A program made the translations under genes and the position numbers. Below the pieces are notes generated by a model. That model saw only the letters and a list, made by a program, of their open reading frames with translations. It was not told where the DNA came from and did not search any database. Shown here in pieces: positions 31,042-38,146 of a stretch of DNA of 38,146 nt (position 1 is its first letter; each line of letters begins with the position of its first letter). This stretch comes from a virus: the IMG/VR virus record IMGVR_UViG_3300017763_000054, positions 1 to 38,146 of that record. One strand, given 5' to 3'.

Positions 31042-33134
31042 TAGGATTCTTCCATGTTTTGAGTATTTACGTTGCCCATTTGAGCGGGGTTTGCTCCAAG
31101 CTTTCCGATCTCTGCATTTTGTTGCTGAACGGCTTGTTGTTGATATTGTGCCGCATAATTTTGAACATTGGCAACAAAGCCAGCGTCCTCAGCCATACGT
31201 TTTTGGATATCCTCTTGTTGAGTGTATTCTTGGATAACTTGCATTGCTACTTCGCCACCATTGGGTCTAGCCCCCACTGGAATTCCAGCATATATTTTTG
31301 TTAGGTCGTCGGTCACATTCTTGATCATCTCTTCTTGTCCTTGACCTTCGGGCTGAATAATAACGTCCGCGATGCTTGGATCAATGGCGTTTGCCGCAAG
31401 TTGCTCTGCCGCCTGTAGATTAAACGTATTGCTCGGAGATGTTCTAGCTAATTCTAAAATAGCAGAAATCTTTGCTTTCATCATTTCTGGGTCTTGGTTC
31501 TGAACATCGAAGGATATGCAAACGTCTATTTCTTCGTCCTCGGGGGAGCGATAAATAACCATCTCATTTGGATATCCAGTAACTCTAAAGAATTTCTCGT
31601 CTGGTCCAAATACTAAGTAAGCCTTGTAAGCAAGTTTTAGTATTTCAGAGCAGTGTGTTAAAAATTTATTAATAAAGAATTGTTGTCTTTGCTGACTTAA
31701 TGCACTGTTCTCGTTTAATCCAACTAAGTCCATGGCTTCCTGCTGAACATACTTCTCTAGCTGACTAGCCGCCCCAGAGTTATTGGGGACACTCATGAAT
31801 TCAAACTTTTCGTTTTGCCTAACACCAATCCAAGCTCCAGCACCCATTTGGGCTGGGGGTCGTCCGACTGGGTGAAGTAGAGGCGGAGCAACGGAGAGTG
31901 CCATTTGATCACTCCATCCATCGCGCAAAGTTTTCATTTGCTTTTGTGGTCCTCTCAGAAGATCGCCAAATGTTGTTATATCGTATATTCGCTTGTTGGC
32001 ATTGCTTAAACGAGTAAGAACAAAGGGATACCTGTCGTAACCCGACAGCAATTCATTGCTTAGGTATCCAGTTGTTGTCTTGGGATTCCAAACAGTTAAA
32101 TATATACCCTCTGATCCGCTCTTTTCATCTATTAATCTCCGATAAGTATATATAACTTCAATCAAATCCTTCGAGTCCAGCATTCCACTTGTTCCGTAGG
32201 AAGATCCTCCTCGAGTTGCGGAAGTCCTTGTCGTATTAATGGAGGCTTGATTCATGCCAGAAAAATCAAAACCCCTGTATTTTTCTATTAACTCCTCGGC
32301 TAATTCTGAGTCCCAGTCCTTTGTTTCGACGCAGTTTTCAATTTCCTGTGGAGTAAGAAAAGCCCTCATGTGGACTCTGGGCGAGCGTTGAATATCTGTT
32401 ACATACGAGGGAATAACAATATCAATATCTGAAAATTTTGTTTCTACAAAGGGTCTAGATACATCTTTTTTTGCCACTGGGATTTTTGCTACTCCAAAGT
32501 CCCTGAGTTCCTTAAGTGCTTTTTTAGCTTTAGGAACATCAACGTAGTCAAACATATCGGTCATCATTGCGATAGTTTCATCATCTCTGCTTTCGTCCGC
32601 CAAAAGCTCATATAGCTCGGGAGCAACTTCGGATATTAACTCTAGGTTAAACTCTTCGTCGTGCGTTCTGGATTTCATTTCCCAGTCAACATAAGTAATA
32701 GCCATTCCTTTTTCCAGCAGGTTATTTGCCGCTGTTTCACACTCGGAAACAAAGTCCCGAATGTATGTTTTTTGCATATACTTTAAAAACGAAGAAATTG
32801 TTCCAGCTTTTTTTACATCCGAGGACTCCACTGGGTAGGCTCGTATATTTGCCCTAGACAGAGCGTTCATCATTAAACCCACGTAGGTTGTAATGCACTG
32901 TTCAATTAACCTTACTTCTGTGTCGCAAGCACCTTCCCAAGGGAATGCGTTGTCTCCAGATTTTGTAAGTTGATTGTTTTTACCTAGCCATTCTGCGTTT
33001 CTGTTGTCGTAACTATCTTGACACTGAGAAACATAAGCGGACAAATCCGTAACATCGGATTCGTAGTCACTTTTCAGTTCGTTTATATCTGGCTTAGAGG
33101 TAACATAATATGCTTCTAGCTCTTTATCTTCCAT
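31041..33134 (-). CDS. Portal protein
   Basis: The 697-residue protein has the characteristic early segment NAFPWEGACDTEVRLIEQC (62-80) seen in podovirus-type portals, followed by long helical and beta segments. The C-terminus is glutamine-rich (NYAAQYQQQAVQQQNAEIG), as in many portals. Length is within the usual range of large portals. It lies downstream of the large terminase gene and two small genes, upstream of the scaffold and capsid genes, the standard order. It forms the dodecameric ring through which DNA is packaged. Confidence 0.85.
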   Translation of the reverse strand: MEDKELEAYYVTSKPDINELKSDYESDVTDLSAYVSQCQDSYDNRNAEWLGKNNQLTKSGDNAFPWEGACDTEVRLIEQCITTYVGLMMNALSRANIRAYPVESSDVKKAGTISSFLKYMQKTYIRDFVSECETAANNLLEKGMAITYVDWEMKSRTHDEEFNLELISEVAPELYELLADESRDDETIAMMTDMFDYVDVPKAKKALKELRDFGVAKIPVAKKDVSRPFVETKFSDIDIVIPSYVTDIQRSPRVHMRAFLTPQEIENCVETKDWDSELAEELIEKYRGFDFSGMNQASINTTRTSATRGGSSYGTSGMLDSKDLIEVIYTYRRLIDEKSGSEGIYLTVWNPKTTTGYLSNELLSGYDRYPFVLTRLSNANKRIYDITTFGDLLRGPQKQMKTLRDGWSDQMALSVAPPLLHPVGRPPAQMGAGAWIGVRQNEKFEFMSVPNNSGAASQLEKYVQQEAMDLVGLNENSALSQQRQQFFINKFLTHCSEILKLAYKAYLVFGPDEKFFRVTGYPNEMVIYRSPEDEEIDVCISFDVQNQDPEMMKAKISAILELARTSPSNTFNLQAAEQLAANAIDPSIADVIIQPEGQGQEEMIKNVTDDLTKIYAGIPVGARPNGGEVAMQVIQEYTQQEDIQKRMAEDAGFVANVQNYAAQYQQQAVQQQNAEIGKLGANPAQMGNVNTQNMEES

Positions 33135-33361
33135 GGAGTTGGGATTATATCACAGTTGTTTTTATTTGTTAACCTGACTTTAATATTATTTAAAAAAGTA
33201 TTATACCACAGTCTATCTCTTCCTATTATATCCAGAAAATTATCCAAGGGGATTTCGTCCATTGAGTCCTTGTGGATTCTATGCAAAATCTCCCAATCAA
33301 CAAATGCACTTGAGTGCCTGCTAATAAACTTTCTTAATTCTTTCTTGTCTGATGATTTCAC
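33116..33361 (-). CDS. Small hypothetical protein between terminase and portal
   Basis: The 81-residue protein is charged and contains LDNFLDIIGRDRLWYNTFLN. It overlaps the portal gene by 19 bases and the upstream HTH gene by 41 bases. No family is recognised. The tight overlaps suggest it is real and co-translated. Confidence 0.6.
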   Translation of the reverse strand: MKSSDKKELRKFISRHSSAFVDWEILHRIHKDSMDEIPLDNFLDIIGRDRLWYNTFLNNIKVRLTNKNNCDIIPTPWKIKS

Positions 33362-33740
33362 GTTGATAAATTATTTCATGCCTATAAAAATCTTCTCCAC
33401 CCTTATTTATTACTTGGGCTTTAAATATTAAGTTTTTCCTCATTAACCCCCTGTGTGTGTGGGGAACATTAACCCTAACTTTCCTAACGGGTTTTTCTAG
33501 TAATTTGCAATACCAGAACAGTGGATTTGGCATTGGATCCAAAACTTGAACTCTAACAAACTTTGGCTCAAGTATCTCGTCGTCCCTTTTTTCAAAATAC
33601 TGGTTGATCTTCGATACTCCAAGATCTGATATTTCTCTGGTTTTTGTGCAGTAGTCTTCATCACTGCACATTTCTTTGCGTATCTTACCTATTTGCATGG
33701 GAGTAACCCCGTATTTTTCTGCTAATTCTTTTGCTTTCAT
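33321..33740 (-). CDS. Helix-turn-helix protein next to large terminase
   Basis: The 139-residue protein opens with KELAEKYGVTPMQIGKIRKE, a clear helix-turn-helix for DNA binding. The rest is beta-rich (KFVRVQVLDPMPNPLFWYCK) and ends with basic residues. A strong AGGAGG precedes the ATG. Its stop is in the downstream small gene and its start overlaps the large terminase stop by one base. It could be a late-gene regulator or a packaging accessory. Confidence 0.65.
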   Translation of the reverse strand: MKAKELAEKYGVTPMQIGKIRKEMCSDEDYCTKTREISDLGVSKINQYFEKRDDEILEPKFVRVQVLDPMPNPLFWYCKLLEKPVRKVRVNVPHTHRGLMRKNLIFKAQVINKGGEDFYRHEIIYQREIIRQERIKKVY

Positions 33741-35389
33741 TAATATCCTCCTGTTAATCGAACTTGATCAAAGTCAGCGTCCGTGTAGTGTATTGGTCCA
33801 TCTCCAGCGTTTGCCATTCGCAAATACCTAATTAAATCAAAGAAATCCTTGAGTGCTTCGTCGGATTTTCCCTGAGCATTGTAGTTTATAAGACTGTCGA
33901 TTAAATTTTCACAGGATTCGTGTATAAAGCACTGGGGTTGATTTGCATCATCCAGTTCGTAGTTTGGATTATAAGAAAACCAATCATCAAGTGCCTGAAT
34001 CCCTACCACCTCTCTACGCCCGTCCGAGGGAACAAAATCATACCCGAACTCTGAAAAAGAAGCAAATAAGTCTAAGTTGTTTTCATTTTCCCTAGCAAAA
34101 TACCTAGAGTCCCCTATGCGCTCAAAGACTTCAATTTCCAATTCTTCTTCAATTTCATCAAATAAAGCGCAGTATCCCTGTACGTCGTATCCTATTTTTT
34201 TGGCGGCTGGACCGTATTTCCACTTCTCTCCAAAAAGTGCCCACTCACCGTATTGAGATCTTTCTGGGAATTCCTTGCGGATAAAAACTTTGCCCTGTGC
34301 ATTAACCGAAGCCCAAATAGCAGAGAAGTTCCTTGCTCCCGCGGGGTCAACCACTTGGTAGTGCGTAAAGTCATCCCCAGTAATATCTGGAAAAGTCCAT
34401 CCCTCTGAATTCTCTTCTTCTCCTAGAACTTGAACTTCCGTGGAAAACAGGGGTAGGAGTGAAGTAATGCTTTTGACTGGGATCCCGTATGCGCGGACCA
34501 TGATTTCCTCGTCTGGGCGGTCTATTAAGTCCTTTTTGATACGCTCGTATCCCCCAAAGGGGTTTTCATCTGAGTGCAGGTAAACAACAGCGGCATCTCT
34601 GTGGGGTGCATACTGGACTACGGGAACATCTTCCCCCCTTAGGAGTTCTGCGGGTTTTGTAGCCAGTGTTCTCGCATTTTTCTGGTATTCAGCCACGAAG
34701 GGTGTAAAGCCATCGATGGGCGTAAAACCCAATAGCATTTTGGAGTTTCGGGTAGCTAGTCGAAAGCGCAGTGTATTTACTAGTGCGGCATCCCCTAGAT
34801 ACTCGTCAAGCCAACTACCTATGTTTAGGTCTGGATTGCCCTTGAAGCCAAACTCAAAGCCCTCTAGGATGGTCTGGTTATTTGAAAACTGGGTGTAAGT
34901 CTTAAAATCAACTCGGGTTCTGGTGTCTGGAAAGATAAAGCTACTACCCGTGAATCCATTCTGCATAGAGAAGTTAATGTAACCCTCTATGCTCTTGGTC
35001 TTCTTCTTGAACTCCTTGGGCATCATTTCCCATATGGCGGCTTGTTGAACCTTAACTGAGGTGTCTGCATTTTGGCTAAAGCAAACTATATGCCCGTCTG
35101 GGTTATTGGTGACGGCTTCCATTACGAGCTTTGCGCACCCCGTTGTTTTGCCTGATCTGTTTCCACCCAGAGCCAGAACTTCGTTGTATTCCTTTAATCC
35201 TTCTCTAATCCTCCCCCAGCCCTCTAAGTCAAACCCCTGACGAAGGGGATCCTCCTGTGATGCTCGTATAAGCCCCTCACGCACCCTATGAAGCTCTTGA
35301 AGGGCATTGGGGTCACTTTCCCCTAATAGGACGATTTCCTCGTCTGTAGGGGCTTCTATGAGCGGATGTGGGGTAAAGGTGAGTTCCAT
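33740..35389 (-). CDS. terL: Large terminase subunit
   Basis: The 549-residue protein has a Walker A GGNRSGKT at 75-82, a Walker B ending in LDE (D195, E196), and a C-terminal RNase H-like nuclease region with VVDPAG (around 345), a middle acid, and DFFDLIRYL near the end. The motor translocates DNA into the prohead and the nuclease cuts the concatemer. It is preceded by the sulfotransferase and small genes rather than directly by the small terminase, which is unusual. Length is typical. Confidence 0.9.
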   Translation of the reverse strand: MELTFTPHPLIEAPTDEEIVLLGESDPNALQELHRVREGLIRASQEDPLRQGFDLEGWGRIREGLKEYNEVLALGGNRSGKTTGCAKLVMEAVTNNPDGHIVCFSQNADTSVKVQQAAIWEMMPKEFKKKTKSIEGYINFSMQNGFTGSSFIFPDTRTRVDFKTYTQFSNNQTILEGFEFGFKGNPDLNIGSWLDEYLGDAALVNTLRFRLATRNSKMLLGFTPIDGFTPFVAEYQKNARTLATKPAELLRGEDVPVVQYAPHRDAAVVYLHSDENPFGGYERIKKDLIDRPDEEIMVRAYGIPVKSITSLLPLFSTEVQVLGEEENSEGWTFPDITGDDFTHYQVVDPAGARNFSAIWASVNAQGKVFIRKEFPERSQYGEWALFGEKWKYGPAAKKIGYDVQGYCALFDEIEEELEIEVFERIGDSRYFARENENNLDLFASFSEFGYDFVPSDGRREVVGIQALDDWFSYNPNYELDDANQPQCFIHESCENLIDSLINYNAQGKSDEALKDFFDLIRYLRMANAGDGPIHYTDADFDQVRLTGGY

Positions 35390-35418
35390 TATTCTTTTTC
35401 TAGCTAAAAACCCTTATA

Positions 35419-36027
35419 TTACTCATAATTCAATTTTATAAAATCATCTTTATACAGGGATTTAATTATTTCTTTTGTTTTATCCGTATGCAAGTGTTCA
35501 TAATTTGAATCAATAAAGTTTCCTCTATTTTTATGGGGTAATTTAAAATCTTCAGAAAATCCCATTTCGGAATATATTTTAGAATTATCTTTTTCTAGCT
35601 TAAGGTATGTTACGTTATATTTTTTTGAATCAGCCCAAGTTGTTTGAAGAAAATAAAACCGAGATTGTCCCCTTAAGAAATTGTTTGGAAAAAGAAGATC
35701 ATTCTTACCAATTAAATTTTCCACAAAATTCTCAAATTTTATATTATCCATTGATCCTTGTCTTTTTTTAGACATTGCCTTCTGGTGCATAAATGCCGAA
35801 GGGACTCTTGTCATGGGGTTTCTAGCTGTTTGATATATTTTCCAATTTTTTATATCTTTAATTGAATAAAAATCAATGGCTTCATCGATATTCATATGAA
35901 CGACTGGTGGTCGGGGATATTCAGGGCGTTCGTAACCGTAAAGTGGTTCTTCAAAAAAACTCCTTAAAGAAGTACTCCCAGTTTTAGGTGGAAACAATAT
36001 AAGTTTTTTGTCTTTTTTATTTATCAT
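35419..36027 (-). CDS. Sulfotransferase family protein between terminase genes
   Basis: The 202-residue protein has the two PAPS-binding signatures of sulfotransferases: PPKTGSTS at 13-20 (5'-phosphosulfate loop) and ARNPMTRVPSAF at 68-79 (3'-phosphate site). The C-terminus DDFIKLNY matches the family end. Such enzymes move sulfate from PAPS to sugars, lipids or protein. The gene is far more AT-rich (22 and 27% GC in two 60-base lines) than the large terminase (48% in one line), suggesting it was acquired. The start directly follows the upstream stop (TAAATG) with GGAGG nearby. The target is unknown; host surface or virion modification is possible. Confidence 0.8.
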   Translation of the reverse strand: MINKKDKKLILFPPKTGSTSLRSFFEEPLYGYERPEYPRPPVVHMNIDEAIDFYSIKDIKNWKIYQTARNPMTRVPSAFMHQKAMSKKRQGSMDNIKFENFVENLIGKNDLLFPNNFLRGQSRFYFLQTTWADSKKYNVTYLKLEKDNSKIYSEMGFSEDFKLPHKNRGNFIDSNYEHLHTDKTKEIIKSLYKDDFIKLNYE

Positions 36028-36225
36028 TTAATCTTCTTCCTCCCACAGAACTTCTACATTATCATCTCTAAAATCCAAGGATGCTTCCCTTAACAGCATT
36101 CTGGCTACGGAAACCGTCGTGTACTCGGACTGAACTTCGCCTTCTTCATCTAGCACTATTATACAGTAATTAGGATAATGTTCACCAAGTATTTCTTTTA
36201 GTTTAGCAAGGGTTTCTTGGTCCAT
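36028..36225 (-). CDS. Small acidic hypothetical protein
   Basis: The 65-residue acidic protein (LAKLKEILGEHYPNYCIIVL then LDEEGEVQSEYTTVSVARML) overlaps the small terminase gene by 23 bases and is followed at once by the sulfotransferase start. It has an alternating helix-strand look and no recognised family. Strong coupling on both sides supports it. Confidence 0.65.
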   Translation of the reverse strand: MDQETLAKLKEILGEHYPNYCIIVLDEEGEVQSEYTTVSVARMLLREASLDFRDDNVEVLWEEED

Positions 36226-36790
36226 CGGCTTCCTCCTGTGTTATTATTTCTGCCTCAATAGATTTTTCTTTTATTTTTTCTATGCGTTTTCTAGCGGCTA
36301 ATAGTGTTTCGTTGAAGTCATCCACTGTATATGTATTATTTACATCTACCACTTGGGACGCTTCTCCTCTGGCTGTCATAGCCTGCCTTTGGGAGTTTGC
36401 CTTGGCAATGGATATCTCCTTGAGATCCTTGAACTCTGGCTCATAGCCACCCTCTAGCTTCAATCTAAGGGCATCAATCATGTCCTCCTCTAGGGATTCT
36501 AAATTGATGTAGCTCCTAGCCGCTAGCTGTCCTCCTAGTTCTCTAAAGGAATTTGTATAATCCGCGTAGTCCGCTAGCACCTGTACGACTGTGCTTCTGG
36601 AAATTGAGTGCCTGCGGATCATATTAGTCTGAGAGCAACCCAGTGCGTGTAGGTAGAGTATCTTCGCTACCTTTTCTGGATTGTGCCTAGACAGGCTCTT
36701 TATCTTGTCCGCCTCCTTGGTTCTCTGAATCTCTACAACAGCATTGGAAATGCTTTGCATTAACTGATCTTTCTCTTCAACAGCACTCAT
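36203..36790 (-). CDS. terS: Small terminase subunit
   Basis: The 195-residue protein contains a helix-turn-helix (VAKILYLHALGCSQTNMIRR then HSISRSTVVQVL), followed by helical oligomerisation segments (LESLEEDMIDALRLKLEGGY) and an acidic C-terminus. This suits a small terminase that recognises the packaging site and recruits the large subunit. It is the first gene of the leftward late module, with AAGGAAATT before the ATG. The palindromic sites at 36807-36876 lie in its leader. The assignment rests on position plus the HTH pattern. Confidence 0.7.
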   Translation of the reverse strand: MSAVEEKDQLMQSISNAVVEIQRTKEADKIKSLSRHNPEKVAKILYLHALGCSQTNMIRRHSISRSTVVQVLADYADYTNSFRELGGQLAARSYINLESLEEDMIDALRLKLEGGYEPEFKDLKEISIAKANSQRQAMTARGEASQVVDVNNTYTVDDFNETLLAARKRIEKIKEKSIEAEIITQEEADGPRNPC

Positions 36791-36806
36791 AATTTCCTTA
36801 ATCCAT

Positions 36807-36876
36807 TTGCAGTTTTGTAATTGGCTTTACAGTAAACCCATTTGCAATTTTGCAATAACCAATTGCAGTTTTGCAA
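36807..36876. repeat. Three palindromic sites in the small-terminase leader
   Basis: TTGCAGTTTTGTAA (36807-36820), TTGCAATTTTGCAA (36842-36855) and TTGCAGTTTTGCAA (36863-36876) are copies of the TTGCA-N4-TGCAA element. The last two are spaced exactly 21 bp start to start, like the pair at 4407 and 4428. The sites lie between a candidate minus-strand -10 and the small-terminase start, where a bound protein could block late transcription or mark an origin. Confidence 0.75.
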
Positions 36877-36886
36877 CACCTATACC

Positions 36887-36892
36887 ATTATA
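36887..36892 (-). promoter_or_regulatory. Candidate -10 for the late module
   Basis: TATAAT on the minus strand lies 10 bases before the palindrome at 36863-36876 and about 97 bases before the small-terminase start. A second TATAAT is at 36898-36903. No good -35 is visible at 17 bases, so the call is tentative. Confidence 0.3.
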
Positions 36893-37103
36893 CATACATT
36901 ATAATAATAATAACTAGGGCAACAGTAATCATGAAACCCGCAAACTTTAATTCGTAATCGTTCAGAATACAACTTTACTGCCCGTATATTTGTTAGTTGT
37001 CAAGACCCAATGAACAATGAATTTTTTTAAGGGGTGTCTTATATATATATAAAAAAAATAAAAGAAACAAGGCTCGACCCCCTCCCCCCTTATGTTAAAG
37101 GCT

Positions 37104-37315
37104 CGTAAGTCGTTGGCAGTCAGGCACTACTGTGGACATCCTCTACCCAATGCCCTGCCGTGCACACCACATGGGTGGTATATATATACTCCTCTGGGGA
37201 GATGGGTATGGGATGGGTATGGGTGTGGTGGGTGGGTGGGTAGGTATGCTATTACTGGTAGCAGATTGGGTAAAATTTCCTGCATTTATATCTGTGTTGA
37301 TTACGTAAGTCGTTG
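37104..37315. repeat. Direct repeats CGTAAGTCGTTG, 200 bp apart
   Basis: CGTAAGTCGTTG is found at 37104-37115 and 37304-37315. Each is followed within about 15-25 bases by a similar TGGACA(A/T)CC-containing sequence, the second including the palindrome CCCTATAGGG (37336-37345). The 200-bp spacing and shared downstream words suggest paired sites. Their role is unknown. Confidence 0.6.
37204..37240 (+). other. G-quadruplex-prone tract
   Basis: Seven GGG runs occur within 37 bases (37204-37240) with loops of one to six bases. Four such runs would be enough for an intramolecular quadruplex. It could stall replication or transcription, or act as a processing or packaging signal. Confidence 0.6.
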
Positions 37316-37774
37316 AATATCAAAACTATGGACAACCCTATAGGGCACACGATTGTTCTTTACATATGGCGATATATTTACCAGACTGTAGGTCGTTCTT
37401 TAATTGAGTGTTGCAATTACACTCACCGATGCAGTCAGTGATTACACTGAGCGATGCTTCCCACACAGACATGGATGTGCAGGGATGATTCGCCAGTCAG
37501 CAGACAGTCGGTTCAGTTAGACATCACCATGCTGATGCAGTTAGTCATCCGTTCCACTCTGACCACTACCCAGTGCGAGTGCCGATGGATGCGAGTGTTG
37601 AATCCTAAGTGCCAGTCGAGCAGAGTATGCCATGACAACTGGAGCCAAGATGGTGGATGCACTGAGCCAGTGTTGGATACTGGCAAGACGTTGAAACGCA
37701 TAAGCGTATGTCATGGATGGCTACCATGGCACTGATGATACAAGCCATTAACAACCATATAGAAAGACAATATT

Positions 37775-38089
37775 ATGAGCAAAACACAAGTAATGATCGA
37801 AGCAGTAAACGCCAATATCAAGAAACTAACAAGCATGAGATACGCGGTGGAGCGCATCGAAGATTTGACTGCACAGAGAGCTGAAGTGGTCTACAGTCAT
37901 CCAGCCAAGAAAGACGGCTGGGAGCATCATGTGGTATTCACACGGAGACAAGCGCACTACGGAGATGCATGGATCATGGAGATGGATCACGATTCCTATC
38001 AAGAGAGACAGGCTAAACAGACCGACGAAGAACGGGATGAATGGCTGGCAGATCAGCCTACCGACGAGGAACTCTGGAGCCAATGCTAA
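37775..38089 (+). CDS. Hypothetical hydrophilic protein at right end
   Basis: The 104-residue protein is rich in Glu, Asp, Trp and His, with helices at both ends (NANIKKLTSMRYAVERIEDL and QTDEERDEWLADQPTDEELW). It has a beta-rich middle (RAEVVYSHPAKKDGWEHHVV). I do not recognise its family. Its leader TATAGAAAGACA matches those of genes at 2685 and 723, and its codon use resembles the left-end MoxR-VWA genes, so it may belong to that module. Confidence 0.6.
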   Translation: MSKTQVMIEAVNANIKKLTSMRYAVERIEDLTAQRAEVVYSHPAKKDGWEHHVVFTRRQAHYGDAWIMEMDHDSYQERQAKQTDEERDEWLADQPTDEELWSQC

Positions 38090-38098
38090 CAGGTCGAA

Positions 38099-38113
38099 AC
38101 AGGCAATGCCTGT
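38099..38113. repeat. 15-base palindrome near right edge
   Basis: ACAGGCA and TGCCTGT flank a single A, giving a perfect 7-bp inverted repeat just past the last gene. No T tract follows. It may be a protein-binding site or chance. Confidence 0.4.
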
Positions 38114-38146
38114 ATGGCGGTATCTCCGTCACTGATGAGACCATCA

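Larger units (their letters stand above)
36791..37774. other. Divergent non-coding region
   Basis: No convincing gene lies in this 984-base stretch. From left to right it holds the palindromic sites (36807-36876), an AT-rich stretch with TATAAT-like sequences, an alternating TA/A-rich tract (about 37040-37071), a C-rich run, a G-rich quadruplex-prone tract (37204-37240), a pair of 12-base direct repeats, and then a GC-richer part (37400-37770) with many GATGC and CACTGA words. Divergent promoters, an origin or a packaging site are all possible. Confidence 0.7.

Noticed and set aside
37092-37735. Two plus-strand frames (37092-37316 and 37454-37735)
   Set aside because: They are rich in Trp, Cys and Gly from G-rich or mixed non-coding DNA, lack ribosome sites and have no protein-like pattern.
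36791-37774. tRNA gene or attachment site in the divergent region
   Set aside because: No cloverleaf, T-loop consensus or integrase gene was seen.
38099-38113. Palindrome at the right edge as a terminator
   Set aside because: It is only seven pairs with a one-base centre and no T tract.

Overview
The window looks like part of the genome of a double-stranded DNA tailed phage or prophage, probably marine or environmental and probably short-tailed. It holds both terminase subunits, a portal, a scaffold, an SU10-type capsid protein, a head-tail connector, fibre-like proteins and a giant internal virion protein. No tape-measure, tail-tube or sheath gene is visible, and neither are an integrase, tRNA, ribosomal RNA or host metabolic gene. 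The window is incomplete: the first gene lacks its N-terminus, and the right end does not supply it. No DNA polymerase, primase or RNA polymerase is present, so those functions lie outside the window or come from the host.

Layout. (1) 3-2936, rightward: a MoxR-type AAA+ ATPase (5' truncated), a CobT-like VWA protein, a SleB-type cell wall hydrolase and a small gene. (2) 2976-3224: a small gene, then a very clear terminator. (3) 3375-10041, rightward: the replication and recombination module. It contains a winged-helix replication or regulatory protein, a PD-(D/E)XK exonuclease, an endonuclease VII relative, an ERF annealing protein, a dATP/dGTP diphosphohydrolase, a DnaB-type helicase, an HNH-like protein and a second nuclease. 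(4) 36790 down to 10025, leftward: the late module in the order small terminase, sulfotransferase, large terminase, portal, small basic proteins, histone-H1-like protein, scaffold, capsid, connector, fibre, a membrane (lysis-like) cluster, a Ser/Thr/Asn-rich giant, further virion proteins and the 1602-residue internal protein. The two modules converge and overlap by 17 bases near 10,030. (5) 36791-37774: a non-coding divergent region, followed by one rightward small gene.

The most striking new structure is a family of 14-bp palindromes, TTGCA-N4-TGCAA and near matches. They occur at 3349, 4407, 4428, 36807, 36842 and 36863. Two are inside the 3' end of the winged-helix gene and are spaced exactly 21 bp apart. 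Two at the other end of the window are also 21 bp apart and share about 50 bp of surrounding similarity with the first pair. One lies just after a TTGACA hexamer. They look like operators or replication iterons that tie the early and late modules to one DNA-binding protein, perhaps the one encoded at 4051-4488.

Other points of interest are an AT-rich sulfotransferase gene between the terminase subunits, a structured leader whose terminator hairpin abuts the start codon of a nuclease gene, a G-quadruplex-prone tract in the divergent region, and several low-complexity virion proteins. Function calls rest on motifs read by eye; no database search was possible.
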